64,000 bases of DNA from Theristus sp. LFF4_11 (GCA_030248135.1 JASANC010003903.1:1-64000), one strand, 5' to 3'. Positions 48,301 to 60,500 are shown, numbered from the stretch's first letter. A program made the numbers and translations. Notes: a model not told the origin generated them from the letters alone.

Positions 48301-50982
48301 GATCAAATTTAGGAATCTACTGAAACTTATTGCCATGAACTTATCATTACATTCACAGTGCCTTTTCAGGCAGGGTGCTCATCACAATTGCACGATGCCA
48401 GTTGCACTGTGGTTTTTGCAACAGTACCACGGGTTGACCGAGCATAAAGCAGACCGAGCCACCGTATCCGGCAGCGGTTTTGTTGAAAATGCAAAATTTA
48501 AAGGACTGTCGGTGAAACTGGAAGAGCTGAAACAAAGCTATAAAGAACGACTCGACCGAATCGCAGACCTGCAATCGAACAGCGAATTTGCAAACTTGGT
48601 GTTGCGCACGCAAGAGATCAGTGAAAATGACTGGGTGCGACAGTTCGCTGAATGTCAAGTTGATGCATCTGTGTTTAAACAAGGCAAAGTGCGAACCGGT
48701 GTTGACTGGATCCGCCGAGCGTGTCTGGCAGCTGCCGAACGTGAAATGACCAGTCTCAGCGTTTACGACTGTTTGCGAATTTTCGCCACGTCAAGGTTCT
48801 TGCACGCGGCGTCTTTTCTCGTCGGAACTGGCGTTCCAAGGACGCTCCGTCGAAATCGTGACGTGGAACTCGATGAAGAGCCTGTCGAAGAGGACGCTGA
48901 TGTGCTGGAAGGAAAAAAGAAAAAGACGACCAAGCAGAAGAAAAAGAAAAAGTCTACCAAGCCGCAAAAAAAGAAAACGCGAATACCGCCACCACCACCA
49001 CCACCATCACGACCACGACAGCCAACGCAATCACCGCCATCGCATCAACAAGAACAGCAAGAAAATAGCACCACTAGCAAGGACAGTGCAAGGTTGCAAT
49101 CAGGGTAAGTTTGGTATTGCTGGTCTCTTGATAAAGAGCAGTAGTCCCCACCAAAAGTCAACAATTAATTCAAATATAATCATTGCAAATAATAAAGTTC
49201 ATTAATGCAGAATTCCGAACGCGGGGAACACCTGCTTTGCAGCGGCCGGAATTCAAGTGTTGACCAGAGCTACTGGTTTTGCAGAGTGCTTGCTGCGGTC
49301 GGAAAGTCACCCAAACAGCAAAATTAGGTAAACTCAACTGGAAAACCAAAATGCGACAAAAGTTCACTGCCTGAAGTTGTGCAGTTTGTTTGTTGAAACC
49401 TGTCATTTTTTTGTGGAATATACAGAGCTCACGAATAACATACAACGGAATTGGAGTTAAACGCATTAAAAAACCTTATTTTGCCACAAATGCGGTGTTC
49501 GACTGTGTACCAAAGCCGATATATTCGTTTTCTTTGTTTTTGTAATTCAACGTTTTGCATGTTCTGTATTCCGCGAAAAAAGTGGCAGGTTTGAACAAAC
49601 ACACTTTAGTAAAAGTTAGTGCTTTTAGGCTTTTGCGCTATTTGACTAACACAAACGAAACTGGATGGAATCTTGTTCAAAATCGTCGAGATTGGACCCG
49701 CAACTTGGCTGCGCAGTTCTCGCACTATCGTAATGAACCAATCGGTCAGCAGCAGGTACCAACAGTGAACTTGAACAAACGGATAAAGTCAAAATTAGTA
49801 ATAAAAATTCCAAACAATATACTTGCATGCCATTTCAGGACTCGCATGAGTTTGTAGGTTGGCTGTTACGTGAGATTGACAACGAGAGACTCGGATTAAC
49901 GGATTCATTCCGTTTCGACCTCGAAATCAAAACTACCTGCAAACACTGCTCAGCGATTGTGCATGAATCGGGCGAGCCCAAATCCAATGACAGCCGAACA
50001 GACATCAAGCTCGACATTGGAAAACCTGATTTGATGGGCGTAGACGTGAACGCAGGGCTGGTTCACTTTGGTTGTGAACAGCGCACCTGGAGGGAGGCCT
50101 GCAAGAATTGTCAAGCCGAAGACAAAAAAGTCGAACGTTCAAGGCGGCTGGTGGCCATGGCCAGGTTTAAAACACAACAAACTAAACTTTTGAAATTAGC
50201 ATCAGCTAAACTGCACTATTGAAGCAAAAAACAAAAAGTTCTGCGACTGAATGCATGTGCAGACGTGAAAAGAAAGCTAGTTTCACTCTTTATGCGGCAA
50301 TTCAAAATTACCCAAGATCCCCAATTTTGAATTTCCGCGTCCTGCATACAACTGTTCACCCATCTATGGGCGCATTGAGTTGCGGGACCAAAATAAAAGA
50401 TTGTACCTACTCGCCTTTTTCTAGTTCAACAACAAAAAGTATGTCAGGTATCTTATTGTGTGGTGGCCTCGTGTGCAAACCGGCGTGCACGGCGATCCGA
50501 TTAAGCTGTCCACTCCTCTGCACCTGTCCGGTGCTGTGAACTGCGAATCGTGGGCAGCCGATGATTTCGAGAACCCACATCTGCGTCTGTTTGCTGCGAT
50601 TCGGCACCAAGGTCAACCAGGTCTGCATGTGATTGCATGTTTCTCAGGGTCAACTAAAAAAACAAAACGTAAAAATCTTTGAAATCACGAAACAGGCGGG
50701 GCGCGAGTGACACACGGACAAATAATTTGAACTGCGATATCGAGAAGTTTTTGTGTGTCACACAAAAAAAAACATAAAAATCAAACGTTGAGATGCGGTA
50801 TTGTTTAAAAATAACTTCTGAACTCTTAAAAAGGTCGCGGACACTACACGGCGCTGGTTCGAGACCCAAATCACGAGCAATGGCTGCATTACGACGATGA
50901 GCGTGTGTCGCCTGTCAGCCCAACACGTTTTGTTCAGCTCACTCAGACAGAAGCTGTCGTCGCCATCTATGAGAGAACATGA
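45384..50982 (+). CDS. MULE transposase - ubiquitin-specific protease fusion
   Basis: Thirteen exons, all in phase: 45384-45761, 46088-46317, 46397-46550, 46629-46820, 46892-47011, 47094-47234, 48176-48291, 48370-49104, 49211-49327, 49629-49755, 49839-50164, 50448-50620 and 50834-50982; 985 residues. N-terminal Cys/His-rich FLYWCH-like domain (YYNCVECRRLRQH... HHPQCF). Then a full Mutator-like transposase: VYVDATWWLVPKNHWQLYVV (first Asp), TINCDFEYPQW (second Asp), LKGCMWHYSKLIHQH, and RTNNVAEAHHSSMRR (Glu). Exon 8 adds a Lys-rich and poly-Pro linker, splices with GTAAGT into GIPNAGNTCFAAAGIQVL (USP Cys box), then QQQDSHEFVGWLLREID, a CxxC...CxxC zinc ribbon, and GRGHYTALVRDPNHEQWLHY with DDERV (His and Asp). 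Both active sites look intact. ATG 45384 is provisional: an acceptor (TTGCAG) overlaps it, so an upstream exon is possible. No terminal inverted repeats were found. Confidence 0.85.
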
Positions 50983-51244
50983 AAGAAAAGCAGTTCGCGG
51001 TTTTTGGTTTTGTGCTCTCATGTTGATATTGTGTCTCGGATCTCAGTTAACTTTTCTCATTATGCAAACTATTATCCAGCGTTGTTGGTTGTCGTGATTT
51101 TGGTGATTTGATCTGCTTGTTTAACTAAATAGGGGCAGTTCAACAAAATCCATAATGAGTTCTGATTGATTCACTTTATTCAGTTTGATGATTGTATTTT
51201 CTGTGAATGAGCTGTTGCACAAGTTTCTTTTATCTCAAGTGCTT

Positions 51245-51318
51245 CAAGAGGGGCGCATCACTGCATATGATGTTGGCCAGGCCGAAATGCAGAGAACCAT
51301 TTTGCAACTTACTTGATT
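51245..51318 (+). repeat. Dispersed ~85-bp repeat, copy 2
   Basis: Shares GCATATGATGTTGGCCAGGC and CAGAGAACCAT blocks with 56970-57055 and 3469-3556. It starts about 260 bp after the MULE-USP stop codon. Confidence 0.6.
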
Positions 51319-52620
51319 TGATCAGAGAACACTTCATTGATTTTTGGCAATTTTTTTGTGAGTGTCGACGTTTATTATATTTCTGAATTGTTTTGTCTTT
51401 GCTGTGAAAATCTTTTAGGTGATCAACCAAGACGCTCATTCATCACGGATTTGATTGATCATTTGAATCAAATTTTTTGCTTTGGTGTTTGGCGTTTCTT
51501 TTGCGTTCACTAGACTTTAGATGGCATTCGAGATTAGAAAATGTTTGTTTGGTTGTCTCGTTTAACTTTTTCGATGGATTATTGATGTTTCGTTTGTGTC
51601 CTTTGGGTCGTTTCGTTTTTTCGTCTTTCATGTTTTTTTGTCTCCTGTTTGTGATCTTAGTTCGGTTTCTTTCGCTGCCTCGGGTAAAAATCGGATAGCC
51701 ATACCAATCATGTTCGTGCTCAGACTTGCATGTCAAGATTTTCTATGTCAATATATCAACAGTTTTTGATCACTTTTGTCATTATGTTGCTCACAATGTG
51801 TTTTTGCTAGTGGTGCTGTGTGTTGAAGAAAACTTGAAACTTGAAACATTTTCGTTGTGCTTGTCTGGTAGAAGTACATAGAATATCATTGATTGATTGA
51901 TTGGTTATTTGTGTACGATACCTTCTGGTCTTCTTGTATTTTTCAGCGTCATTGTTCTTATTCTGCTCTGAACTGTATTTTTGATGTTTTTGTGAAATAA
52001 AAAAAGTGAAGAAGAAATGTGAACAAGAGACAGAAACGGCAATACTGGAAAATTAAAAAAATTACCGTTACTTTTATTTGGCTTTGCTGCATGCAGCTGC
52101 ACTGCTGGCCCTCGGTTGCGCCTCACTCAAATCAAACAAATGCCATGCCATTCCTCACATTCAGTGATCAACAGTGATGTATTTTTGTTTCAGCAGTTTA
52201 AATACATCCACTGAAGACACATAACATGAGGAACGCAGGTTGCAGGTATCATTCAATCTGTGCCATCACATCACAACCAACATTGGTTTTTTATGTACGA
52301 CGACGGCAAGCATTTGTCAATCTGAAAATCAAGCAAAAAACCATTTTAAAAAATTAAAAACCAAAAGAAAAACAAGCAAATAACATCAAATTTAAAGAAA
52401 GTGGAATCATAAAAAACCTCCAGTTTTTTCCCTTTCAGTTTTATACCAAATCAAACAAAAACAGTCTTCAAATCAAATACAATCCATCCAGTCCACTCAA
52501 CAATGGTCGTCGCCTTTTCTTTCTTATCGTGTTCTGTCAATTTCTCTCATTCTTCTCTACCTCTCTTACTTCCAGGCTTTTGCAAACTCAAGTAAAACAA
52601 TTTATTTTTCAAATTTAATT

Positions 52621-52667
52621 TCTAGAGCGTGTTTTATTTTACGCTTTTTGAATAAAGTAGGCAAACC
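52621..52667 (+). repeat. Short direct repeat, copy 1
   Basis: TCTAGAGCG...ACGCTTTTTGAATAAAGTAG followed by GCAAACC recurs at 53551-53597 in the same orientation. It contains AATAAA and could be the 3' end of a dispersed transcript-derived element. Confidence 0.65.
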
Positions 52668-52684
52668 TAACCCTAGTCCCGTCC

Positions 52685-52920
52685 CGTAATGCTTCTTTAT
52701 TCAAAACGCACGCGCACGGGCATCGGCATCGCACCTGCACTTTCCAATGAGCATGCAGCACACGCTCCGACCCTTACTTTTACACATGCTCCGGTCATAG
52801 GTGGTTAGGAAAAACACCTAAGCGTCCCGAACAATCACTGCACACAGCAAGGAGCAATGAAACGTCAATTTTTCTGAAACTAGGAATGAAACGGAATATG
52901 CTTTATATTTTGAAAATCGG
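52685..52920 (+). repeat. Flanking direct repeat, right copy
   Basis: Partner of 41754-41965, same orientation, about 11 kb away. Identity is high over the first 100 bp and patchy after that. Confidence 0.8.
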
Positions 52921-53550
52921 TTCGAACTTCATTCGCCATTTTAATCACTATCCACGCTGCCGAGCAGCTGAACGATCAAACGAACGATCTTTATCTGCCC
53001 AATCTGACTGTTGTGCAGGCGTTTGACCGGTTGTGCTCCCGCAAATCATTCAGTCGATCTTGAGCCAGTTGAGCCCAGACGTTTGACGTTTGCTTCTGTT
53101 CGAACTAAAATTTGACGCTGCAAGTTGCAGTCGCTGACGTCAGACCCGTTTTGAAGTTGAAGATTCAATTTGGCAAGAGGAAGGGAGTTGCCAAGCGACT
53201 CGTCTGTGATTGACTTGGGATTAGTGTTCACTTCATCTGAGGTTCTTTTACTTCCTCAGTTCAGCAACTCCGCCGACGACATCACAAGACTCACTCCACT
53301 TCCTGCCACTTCCTCCACTCAGCGTCCACCCCATTCCCATCGCCGTGAATTTGTTTCACTCTCACCCGCAACACCCGTCACCTCGCCCACTCCCTGGAAT
53401 TTCGCCCACCCTGTTCCATTTCTGTTTACCTTGCTCTTGATTCATTCCAGTGCCTATCCGTTTGAGATCCATCGTCGTAAATTTTTGTTTCGTTTATTTT
53501 CAGTCATTTGCAAACTGAACAAGTACAATAACCAACACAAAATTAAAATT

Positions 53551-53597
53551 TCTAGAGCGCGTTATATTCTACGCTTTTTGAATAAAGTAGGCAAACC
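53551..53597 (+). repeat. Short direct repeat, copy 2
   Basis: Copy of 52621-52667; here it is followed by a C-rich GTCCCGTCCCGACCCG stretch. Confidence 0.65.
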
Positions 53598-53813
53598 GTC
53601 CCGTCCCGACCCGAATTCAAAAAAAAACCCTGAGCCCCCCGCCCGACCCGGGATCGGATCGGGCACCCCTTCGCCTGCCGTTTTTCTTGCATGATCGGTC
53701 GAACTTTTTTGTGTAAAACGCGCGAATTCCCTTGCCAAAGAAAAACGCAAAAGGCACGTAAAAACAAAAAGGGACGTAAAAAACGAAAGAAACCCTGTTA
53801 GCAAACATTCATA

Positions 53814-56800
53814 ATGCCGGGCCGACGTCACGGAAAGAATCAGACGGCGAGCAGCGTTTATTCATATCAGGAGCGCAAGAAAGACGCGGAACAATCCGGT
53901 TTTGGAACGTTGCACGCCAGATTGGGAGCTGACTCCGTCCGTAAGTGTCAAAATTGAGCTCTTTTTCTGTTTTTATTCTTGGCAACGGCAAGTTTCAACT
54001 GCAAAGTGAATGCAGTTTTCTTTGTAAATGGGTCGTGGTGTGGGCGTGGTCGTGGTTGACCTGTCAAACAAACAACGGGCCCGCCTTGGGTTCGTTGGTG
54101 GATGGGTTTTACGAAGCTCAATGGAGCTAATGTCAGTAGTTTTTGCTTTTTGTTCATGATTAATGATTGTAACATGCACTGACGTTTACATGCACTACAC
54201 ATACACTGAGCTTCATAAAACTGAGCCCGGACGAACGAATGTTGCGATTTTCAAAAGAAAATGCACAAAAAAGTCTCTTCTCAGGTGAGTTCGACTGCTG
54301 CTGTCTGACGTTGCAGCCGTGTCGAAATCCGGTGATCACACGCGATGGCTGGCTGTACGACAAGGAGGCGATACTGGAGTACATTCTGCGCCAGAAGAAG
54401 GAGAACCAGCGCAAGTTGAAAGAGTTTGAGAAGCAGCAGGAACGAGATGAGGTTCGGGTTTTGACAATGCCGTTGTTGAGATAGTTATGTTTGGATGGGA
54501 ATGGGATGCCTATGGTTTTTTAGTCCTTGTTTCTGTACTGTTTGTCCTTGTGTGGGTGTCATGGGCTTTTTTGTTCTGTAAATTCTGTAGAGGTTAGAGT
54601 TGGGAACAACGTGTATTGTGTAATTACATGCAATTATATTGACTATATAACCTATGATTATCTGTGATGAGTGTGCAGTTTATTCTTATTCCTGTCGTAA
54701 TCATCCTATAATCGTCCTAATCAGCGTTCATCCTAATAAAAACCCTTTCTTTAGTTATTCCAGTCTAAAGGAGGAGCGTGCACTTTCGCTAGCATTTTGC
54801 TTTGCCTTGCCGACAGGAATCACAATGGGAAAGTTGCTGGAAATGCATAACATAATGTGCAGGAGCACGACTGTTGCAGTATCAACCAAGAAATCCAATG
54901 GGCAAAGCCAGACCATGCATGACTAGTCAGTGTTTGTTTGCTGATGTCTTCGAAGTGCATGATGTCGCATATGCACAGCAGCGTGAAGAAAAACCAAGGA
55001 TTTCACTGTTTTTTTCAATTTCCCGAATTTCAGGAAGAGCAACGCGAGACGGAACGCCAGGAGAAAGCGAAACGAGTGCAACAGTTCAAGGCGCACGAGG
55101 CGACGCCGGCGCACATCGGATCGTTCGACGACGAGGAGGCGGAGCTGAGGGCGGCCGCTTCGACGAGCCTGGGTGAAATGGGCGCCGTCGTGTCCAACAT
55201 GGCCGGTCTGTGTTCTGTGCTATTCTGCCCTTTTCAAGGGGCATTCATGAAGCAGTATTTAGTAAACTCAATCATAGCTATGGTTTAAAACACCGCTACG
55301 CGTCGGCGTCACTAAATACTGCTTTTCAGGAATGCTGCCACAGTGTCCAGACAAGCGTGCAAGGAATGGCTTTCATAGACGTTATAGCGCGGCCCTGAAA
55401 AAATGCGGCTATTAGATTAGCTAGAAAATTGCGTTCATGTGTTATAAACTGGCATAACTAAACGCGTTTTAATGGTGAATTTTTTTGGTAGCCCCGTTTG
55501 CTCTGTGAGAGTCGAATTCTTGTTTTTTTGGATGCCGTTTTTGCCGGCCTGTTTTTCATGCGTATTGTTCTCATTCATGGAGTACTGTCAAGCAGATTCG
55601 TTTTTCCTTCTGCTCGCTCTTTTGCACGTTTTTTAAGAGCGGTAATCAGTGACACATACAGAACACAACAAACCCTTGTTTTATGCTTCCATATTGAACC
55701 ATAAAATGCAAGAAAAATTCCTATTTTTCGCTTTTTTAGGTGGCCGAAAACGTCAATTGCCAAGCTTTTGGCTGCCGTCACAGTTGCAACAGGCGAAAGC
55801 GTCCAGAATTGAAAAGCCAGTTTGTTCCAATCCAATCCCTTTTCAATAGTTGGAGTTACATGTCGTTTTCTGGAAGAAAACTTTTAGTTCTCTTGTTCTT
55901 TCTCAATCCATTGAACCACCAACAAATAATTAATTCCAACAAACCCCCACCATTGATTCAGGATCAAAAGGTCTACTGTCCGATGAGCAAGAAACCGCTG
56001 AAGCTGAAAGATTTGATTCCGGTGAATTTCACGCCGATGAAAAGCGACGAGACATTTCGACAGAATGTCGTCGCGCAGAAGGTATCAGAGCGACGGGGTT
56101 TTTTGCTCGGTTTTCAATTCCTGTTTTTTTAAGATCCGGCCTTTGTGACAGCATCAAGAACTTCAATTAAGATATTCTCAAACCTGACAAGATCAGAAAT
56201 CAAAATGTGATTTTTTTGTTGTGATAACGTAAATGGCATAACAAGGGAACCGGTTTCTCTTCTGCAGGGGCGGGTTTACGGAGAAAGTAACGTTTTTTTG
56301 TTGCGATTTGTCACGCAGGTGCGCTACATGTGTCCCATAACGCACGACGCGCTCACCAACGCAACGCAGTGTGCAGTGCTCAAGAAATCGTGGGTCGTTT
56401 TTTTGTATTGTCGTAATTTTGTCAAAATCATTTGCTGCAAGTTTGGTTGGCATGGGGAATACTACCGGTTGTTGTGAAAAAAGGTTTCTTTTTGTTTTTT
56501 GCAAAGAACCGGTTTTACCTCAATTTTTTTTGGAAATTGTGGTTGTTGAAAACTATTGGACGGTGATATCGCATTATTGAATTTTGCAAAACTGAAAAAA
56601 ATAAGTCTGTCAAGCGGAATTGAACTCTGATTAAAAACGGTAGTTTTAACTGTTTCTGATCGGTTCCGAGGGTCAAGTTCTTGTAACTGGGTGTTGAGGA
56701 AGAGCTTAGAAATAAAACGGAATTTCCCTGGAAGCAACTAATTGCTTTTCACTTTGACATTCGCAGCGGCCACGTGATCACGATGGACGCGCTGAATCGA

Positions 56801-56950
56801 ATCATAAAAAAGGACTGGATCGATCCGTCGAACGATCAACGCGTTGAAGAGGACGACATCATCATAATGCAACGCGGCGGCACCGGTTTCGCGGCGACCA
56901 ATAAGAACATCGAGGCGAAACTGGTCAGGCCTGTCATGGAGCTGCAGTGA
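53814..56950 (+). CDS. NOSIP: NOSIP, nitric oxide synthase-interacting protein (U-box E3 ligase)
   Basis: Seven exons: 53814-53940, 54285-54451, 55034-55205, 55740-55819, 55962-56081, 56319-56389 and 56767-56950. Phases fit; 306 residues against about 301 in human. NOSIP is a RING/U-box-type ubiquitin ligase found in spliceosomal complexes; the name comes from binding to NO synthase in mammals. Seen blocks: RRHGKNQTASSVYSYQERKK at the N-terminus, EFDCCCLTLQPCRNPVITRD followed by GWLYDKEAILEYILRQKKEN (U-box, first half), LPSFWLPSQLQQAKASRIEKP, VYCPMSKKPLKLKDLIPVNF (second U-box half), and the conserved end MQRGGTGFAATN. The residues between exons 3 and 4 form a charged coiled coil. SNRNP40, another spliceosomal protein, follows 595 bp downstream on the same strand. 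Confidence 0.95.
55236..55340. mobile_element. Palindromic MITE, copy 4
   Basis: GGGGCATTCATGAAGCAGTA and TCACTAAATACTGCTTTTCA are inverted arms around a short centre. It lies in intron 3 of NOSIP. Confidence 0.7.
56441..56560. mobile_element. Possible hAT-like fragment
   Basis: GGTTGGCATGGGGAATACTA followed by ACCGGTT-type motifs resembles the end of the element at 37561. There is no second end. It lies in the last NOSIP intron. Confidence 0.25.
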
Positions 56951-57545
56951 TTAGTGGCTGCGATTGTTTCGCACATCACTGATGAGGCCACCCCCTTCTG
57001 CATATGATGTTGGTCAGGCCGAAAAGCAGAGAACCATCCTACAACTTGGTTGAGTTTTTGTTGTTATTTGGTCTGAAGTCCCGGTCTGAAAATGTATTGC
57101 ATAAACACATGTAAACGCTGCCACAATATTGTGGTCAATATTCTATGTGCATATTTGTTCTTTTCTGTGCTCATTCGTTGCACCAGGACTTCAAACTATC
57201 GATTGGTGTATTTTTGCTGTGCTGTATTCTGGTAGTTGGTGTTTTTCCTGTATATCTTCTTTGCTGTTCAACAATTTGATTGTAATTGCAACTTCATTTA
57301 TGAGTGTTTTGTAGCATAAAAAGGATTTCTGTTCTGTGTGTCGGCTTGGTTAATTCACTGCATGAGTTTGGTTCACTCCAAAGCGTCGTTGAAAAACGAC
57401 GTTTATTTTCAAAGTGGTGTCCAGAAAAGCCCGTTTTGTTTTATTCACCGTTTCGCCGCGTTTTTGTTGTGTACATGCTGGTGGTGATGACAGCCAACCA
57501 TTTCAATTCTTACAGCCAATCAGCGAGGCGCACTCGTAATAAAAA
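56951..57545. other. Gap between NOSIP and SNRNP40
   Basis: Holds the 85-bp repeat copy 3 and, before SNRNP40, an acceptor (CAATTCTTACAG ending near 57514) about 30 nt from the ATG that could be used for trans-splicing. No gene is visible. Confidence 0.45.
56970..57055 (+). repeat. Dispersed ~85-bp repeat, copy 3
   Basis: GCACATCACTGATGAGGCCA at the left and CCTACAACTTGGTTGAG at the right match copy 1 at 3469-3556 closely. It starts 20 bp after the NOSIP stop, so it is probably in the 3' UTR. Confidence 0.7.
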
Positions 57546-60500
57546 ATGCCCGACGACTTCAAACGACCCGGGCTGCCGTTGGCTGTGGTCGCGCAGCCCG
57601 CGAAGCGTCAGAGGATGGACGTCGTCGCTGCTGGTGGAGGACCACAGTCATCGGTACTGGGGGGGGGGGGGGGTGTCGCCAGTAAAAGTGTTTGGAGAAT
57701 TTCTTGAGAAAATATAATTGCGTTGAAAAGTTCCGCAAATTTTTCCGGTGCTACCACTGAAAGTGTTCTATTATATTTTTGCTCAATTTATTCATGCTTT
57801 TCGGTGTCAAGAGGAGAAGGCCCACTGAGCAATGGGAGTTTGATAGAAAGTGAAAGTTACCCTGGTTTTAGGACAACTGAGGTTTGTTTTGTTGGCCTGC
57901 TATTCCTCTTCTGTTGGCTGGGTCAAACTGCAAAGAGGCATCATCAAACAACTTGGTTGATTTAATCGTATAAATTTCATTAATTTTCCGTCACTTGCAT
58001 CTTGAATTTTGAATTCATTCAGATCCCGCGCACGTCGAACCTCCAAGCGCCGATCATGCTGCTGCAGGGCCACGAGGGGGAAATCTACGCGGGTCGATTC
58101 AGTCCGGATGGCTCGTGCTTAGCGTCGGCCGGGTTTGACATGAAGATTTGTGCGTGAAATTTTGGACAAAAAAAGATTTTCATGGTATTTGGGAATTATT
58201 GTGCTGATTGGTTGTTGTTTTTTCGACGAAAGATCCGTTTCATTCTGTTCGGGACATGGGATTCACTTCACATGAATTTCGGTTGTCTAGTTTATGGCGT
58301 TCAGAGCGATTACTTTTGCCCAACTTGCGCGTTTGTAATTGTTGCTCACAAACTTTTGCCAGTTCTCTGGAACGTCTATGGCGACTGCGAGAATTTCTCG
58401 GTCATTCCGGGGCACACGGGCGCGATCATGCAGCTGGCGTTCACAACGGACAGCGGGTAGGAAACAACAACGTTTAGGGTTTTGTTGTTCTTGTTTTTTT
58501 TGCGGCAATATCGAACGATGAGATGACAACATGTGACACATTGACTGATGTGTGCCGCCAGTGTGTTTCACTGTTCATTGCAACGTGAATTGGCATTTTG
58601 GCTTCTCACTGATTGGATGAAGCGATTACCAGTGTGGTGCGTGCAATCAGCACGTCAGAAAAAGTGTTGTAGCACTGTCCAAAACGCATCCAACTTGCAC
58701 ACGCAAACCTCAACAAAACAGATATACCTTGATTGAGTTATTGATCGAACTTGACTTTCCAAATTATAAAATCAAAAAAATCAGAATCGAAAAAACGAAA
58801 AATATCGCAGTATTCTAATCTCGTGTTCGACGGATCGCACGGTGCGCACGTGGGACATGACGACTGGGGCGTGCGTCCGCAAACTGAAGGGGCACACGTC
58901 GTTCGTGAATGCGGTCGAGGTCGCCAGACGAGGCCCGCCGATCATGTGCAGCGGCAGTGATGACGGCTCGGTCAGGGTGAGTGGGGGGGAGGGGGCGCAA
59001 GCGGTTTGGTTGGAGTGAAGTGTGAGCGTTGATTGATTGCGTTGCTTTGTGTCGTCTGTGTGCTGTGTCTCGAACTCAAATCGAACTCACTACTGGGTCG
59101 TTTTTTTGTGTTTTTATTCTTTAACCGGTTGCGACAATTTATTTCCGTCGTTTCGGTGTCCTTTTCAGTTTAGAGATAGCTTTGACACAGTTTCATTCTA
59201 GGTTTTTTTTTAATGTGCATCATAATTTCTTTTGTTTAGTTCTGACAGTTTTGCCGCGATTTCCACGATTACTTGTTGGTTGTAGCACTTATCGTTTCTT
59301 GGTGTTCATGATTCCAGGTGTGGGACCCACGGCAGCGCAACGCGACGCACACACTGCAGAGCACGTACCAGGTGACGGCCGTGACGTTCAATGACACCGC
59401 TGACTCGGTCATTAGTGGCGGCATCGACAACGAACTCAAGGCTGGTGATAGCTGCACGATGATTGGCTGCATTTGGATGAAGAGCGACGCTGATTGGTCG
59501 TTTGGGAATGAGGCCGACAAAATGTTTTTTTCCAAGAACGTGTGTTAATACAGTCGAACTTTCAATTATAGGCAATCAGCTTGTTGGTTGGTGATTATAG
59601 GCAAGTTGGTGATCACATGATGCATGCTTTCTGTGCGGAGGTTCCTGTGGAGGTGGTGGAGACTGTCCTGCACAGAAAGCATGCGACACGTGATTTCGAT
59701 GATTACCAACCAATCAGCGGATTCCCAATATAATTTAGAGCTCGACTGTAGAGAGCTGCACTGGCGGTGCCGTCATCCTCCGCGGGGGGGATCGAACCCT
59801 GGCGTTTTTGTTTCAAGGCGAGCGATACAGGCATTCGGTCATACGAACCGGTGCCTGGTAATCCTTTTCCAAACCAAAGATGCTCACACAGATGTGGGAT
59901 CTGCGCAAGGTCGCCGAGGCCTACCGTATGCCGGGCCACGTCGACACGGTCACCGGCCTCGCGTTGAGCCCCGATGGCTGTCACGTGCTGTCGAACTCGA
60001 TGGATCTGACCGCGCGCATCTGGGACGTGCGCCCGTTCGCGCCACAGCAACGCTGCGTGAAACTGATGTCCGGGCACGCGCACAACTTCGAGAAGGCATG
60101 TGAACGAGCTGTTCGTGTGAACGAACGAACAGTGATTTTGGCGTTGTTTGTTTAGCCAGGGCTAACCCAGAAAACACGTACAGAACGCCGTCGAGTAGCG
60201 CGCATGCACTTCAGTGCCAAATATAACTGAACCTGAAAACGAGAAGCAATGTTTCACGTACAGTGTGCTTGGTAAATTGGTCAGTTTTTCGTAGAATACA
60301 GAGCGCGCGAAGAATGAACGGAATCGGAATCGCAAGCAGGAGCACATGTTTAGCCACAAATAAGAGTAGGTATTTGATTTTAACCAAACTCGATACACAT
60401 TCGTTCTTCATACTGCTCTTCGTTTCGCATGCTCTGCATTCTGCGGAGCAAAAGTGACAGGTTTTTGTAACGAACATACACCGAAGTTTATAGCCTATCC

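Larger units (their letters stand above)
50983..53813. other. Gene-poor region between MULE-USP and NOSIP
   Basis: No supported gene. It holds copies of three repeats (51245-51318, 52621-52667 with 53551-53597, and 52685-52920) and a GC-rich stretch near 53600-53680. An ORF at 53170-53694 is rejected below. A CTGTTAG acceptor 14 nt before the NOSIP ATG could be a trans-splice site. Confidence 0.45.

Noticed and set aside
53170..53694. 174-codon plus-strand ORF
   Set aside because: Pro/Ser-rich, overlaps a repeat copy and a GC-rich tract, has no splice partners and matches no family I recognise.
59778..59856. Functional serine tRNA gene
   Set aside because: T-arm and anticodon arm resemble tRNA-Ser, but the D-arm and acceptor stem fail and it sits inside an intron beside a MITE.
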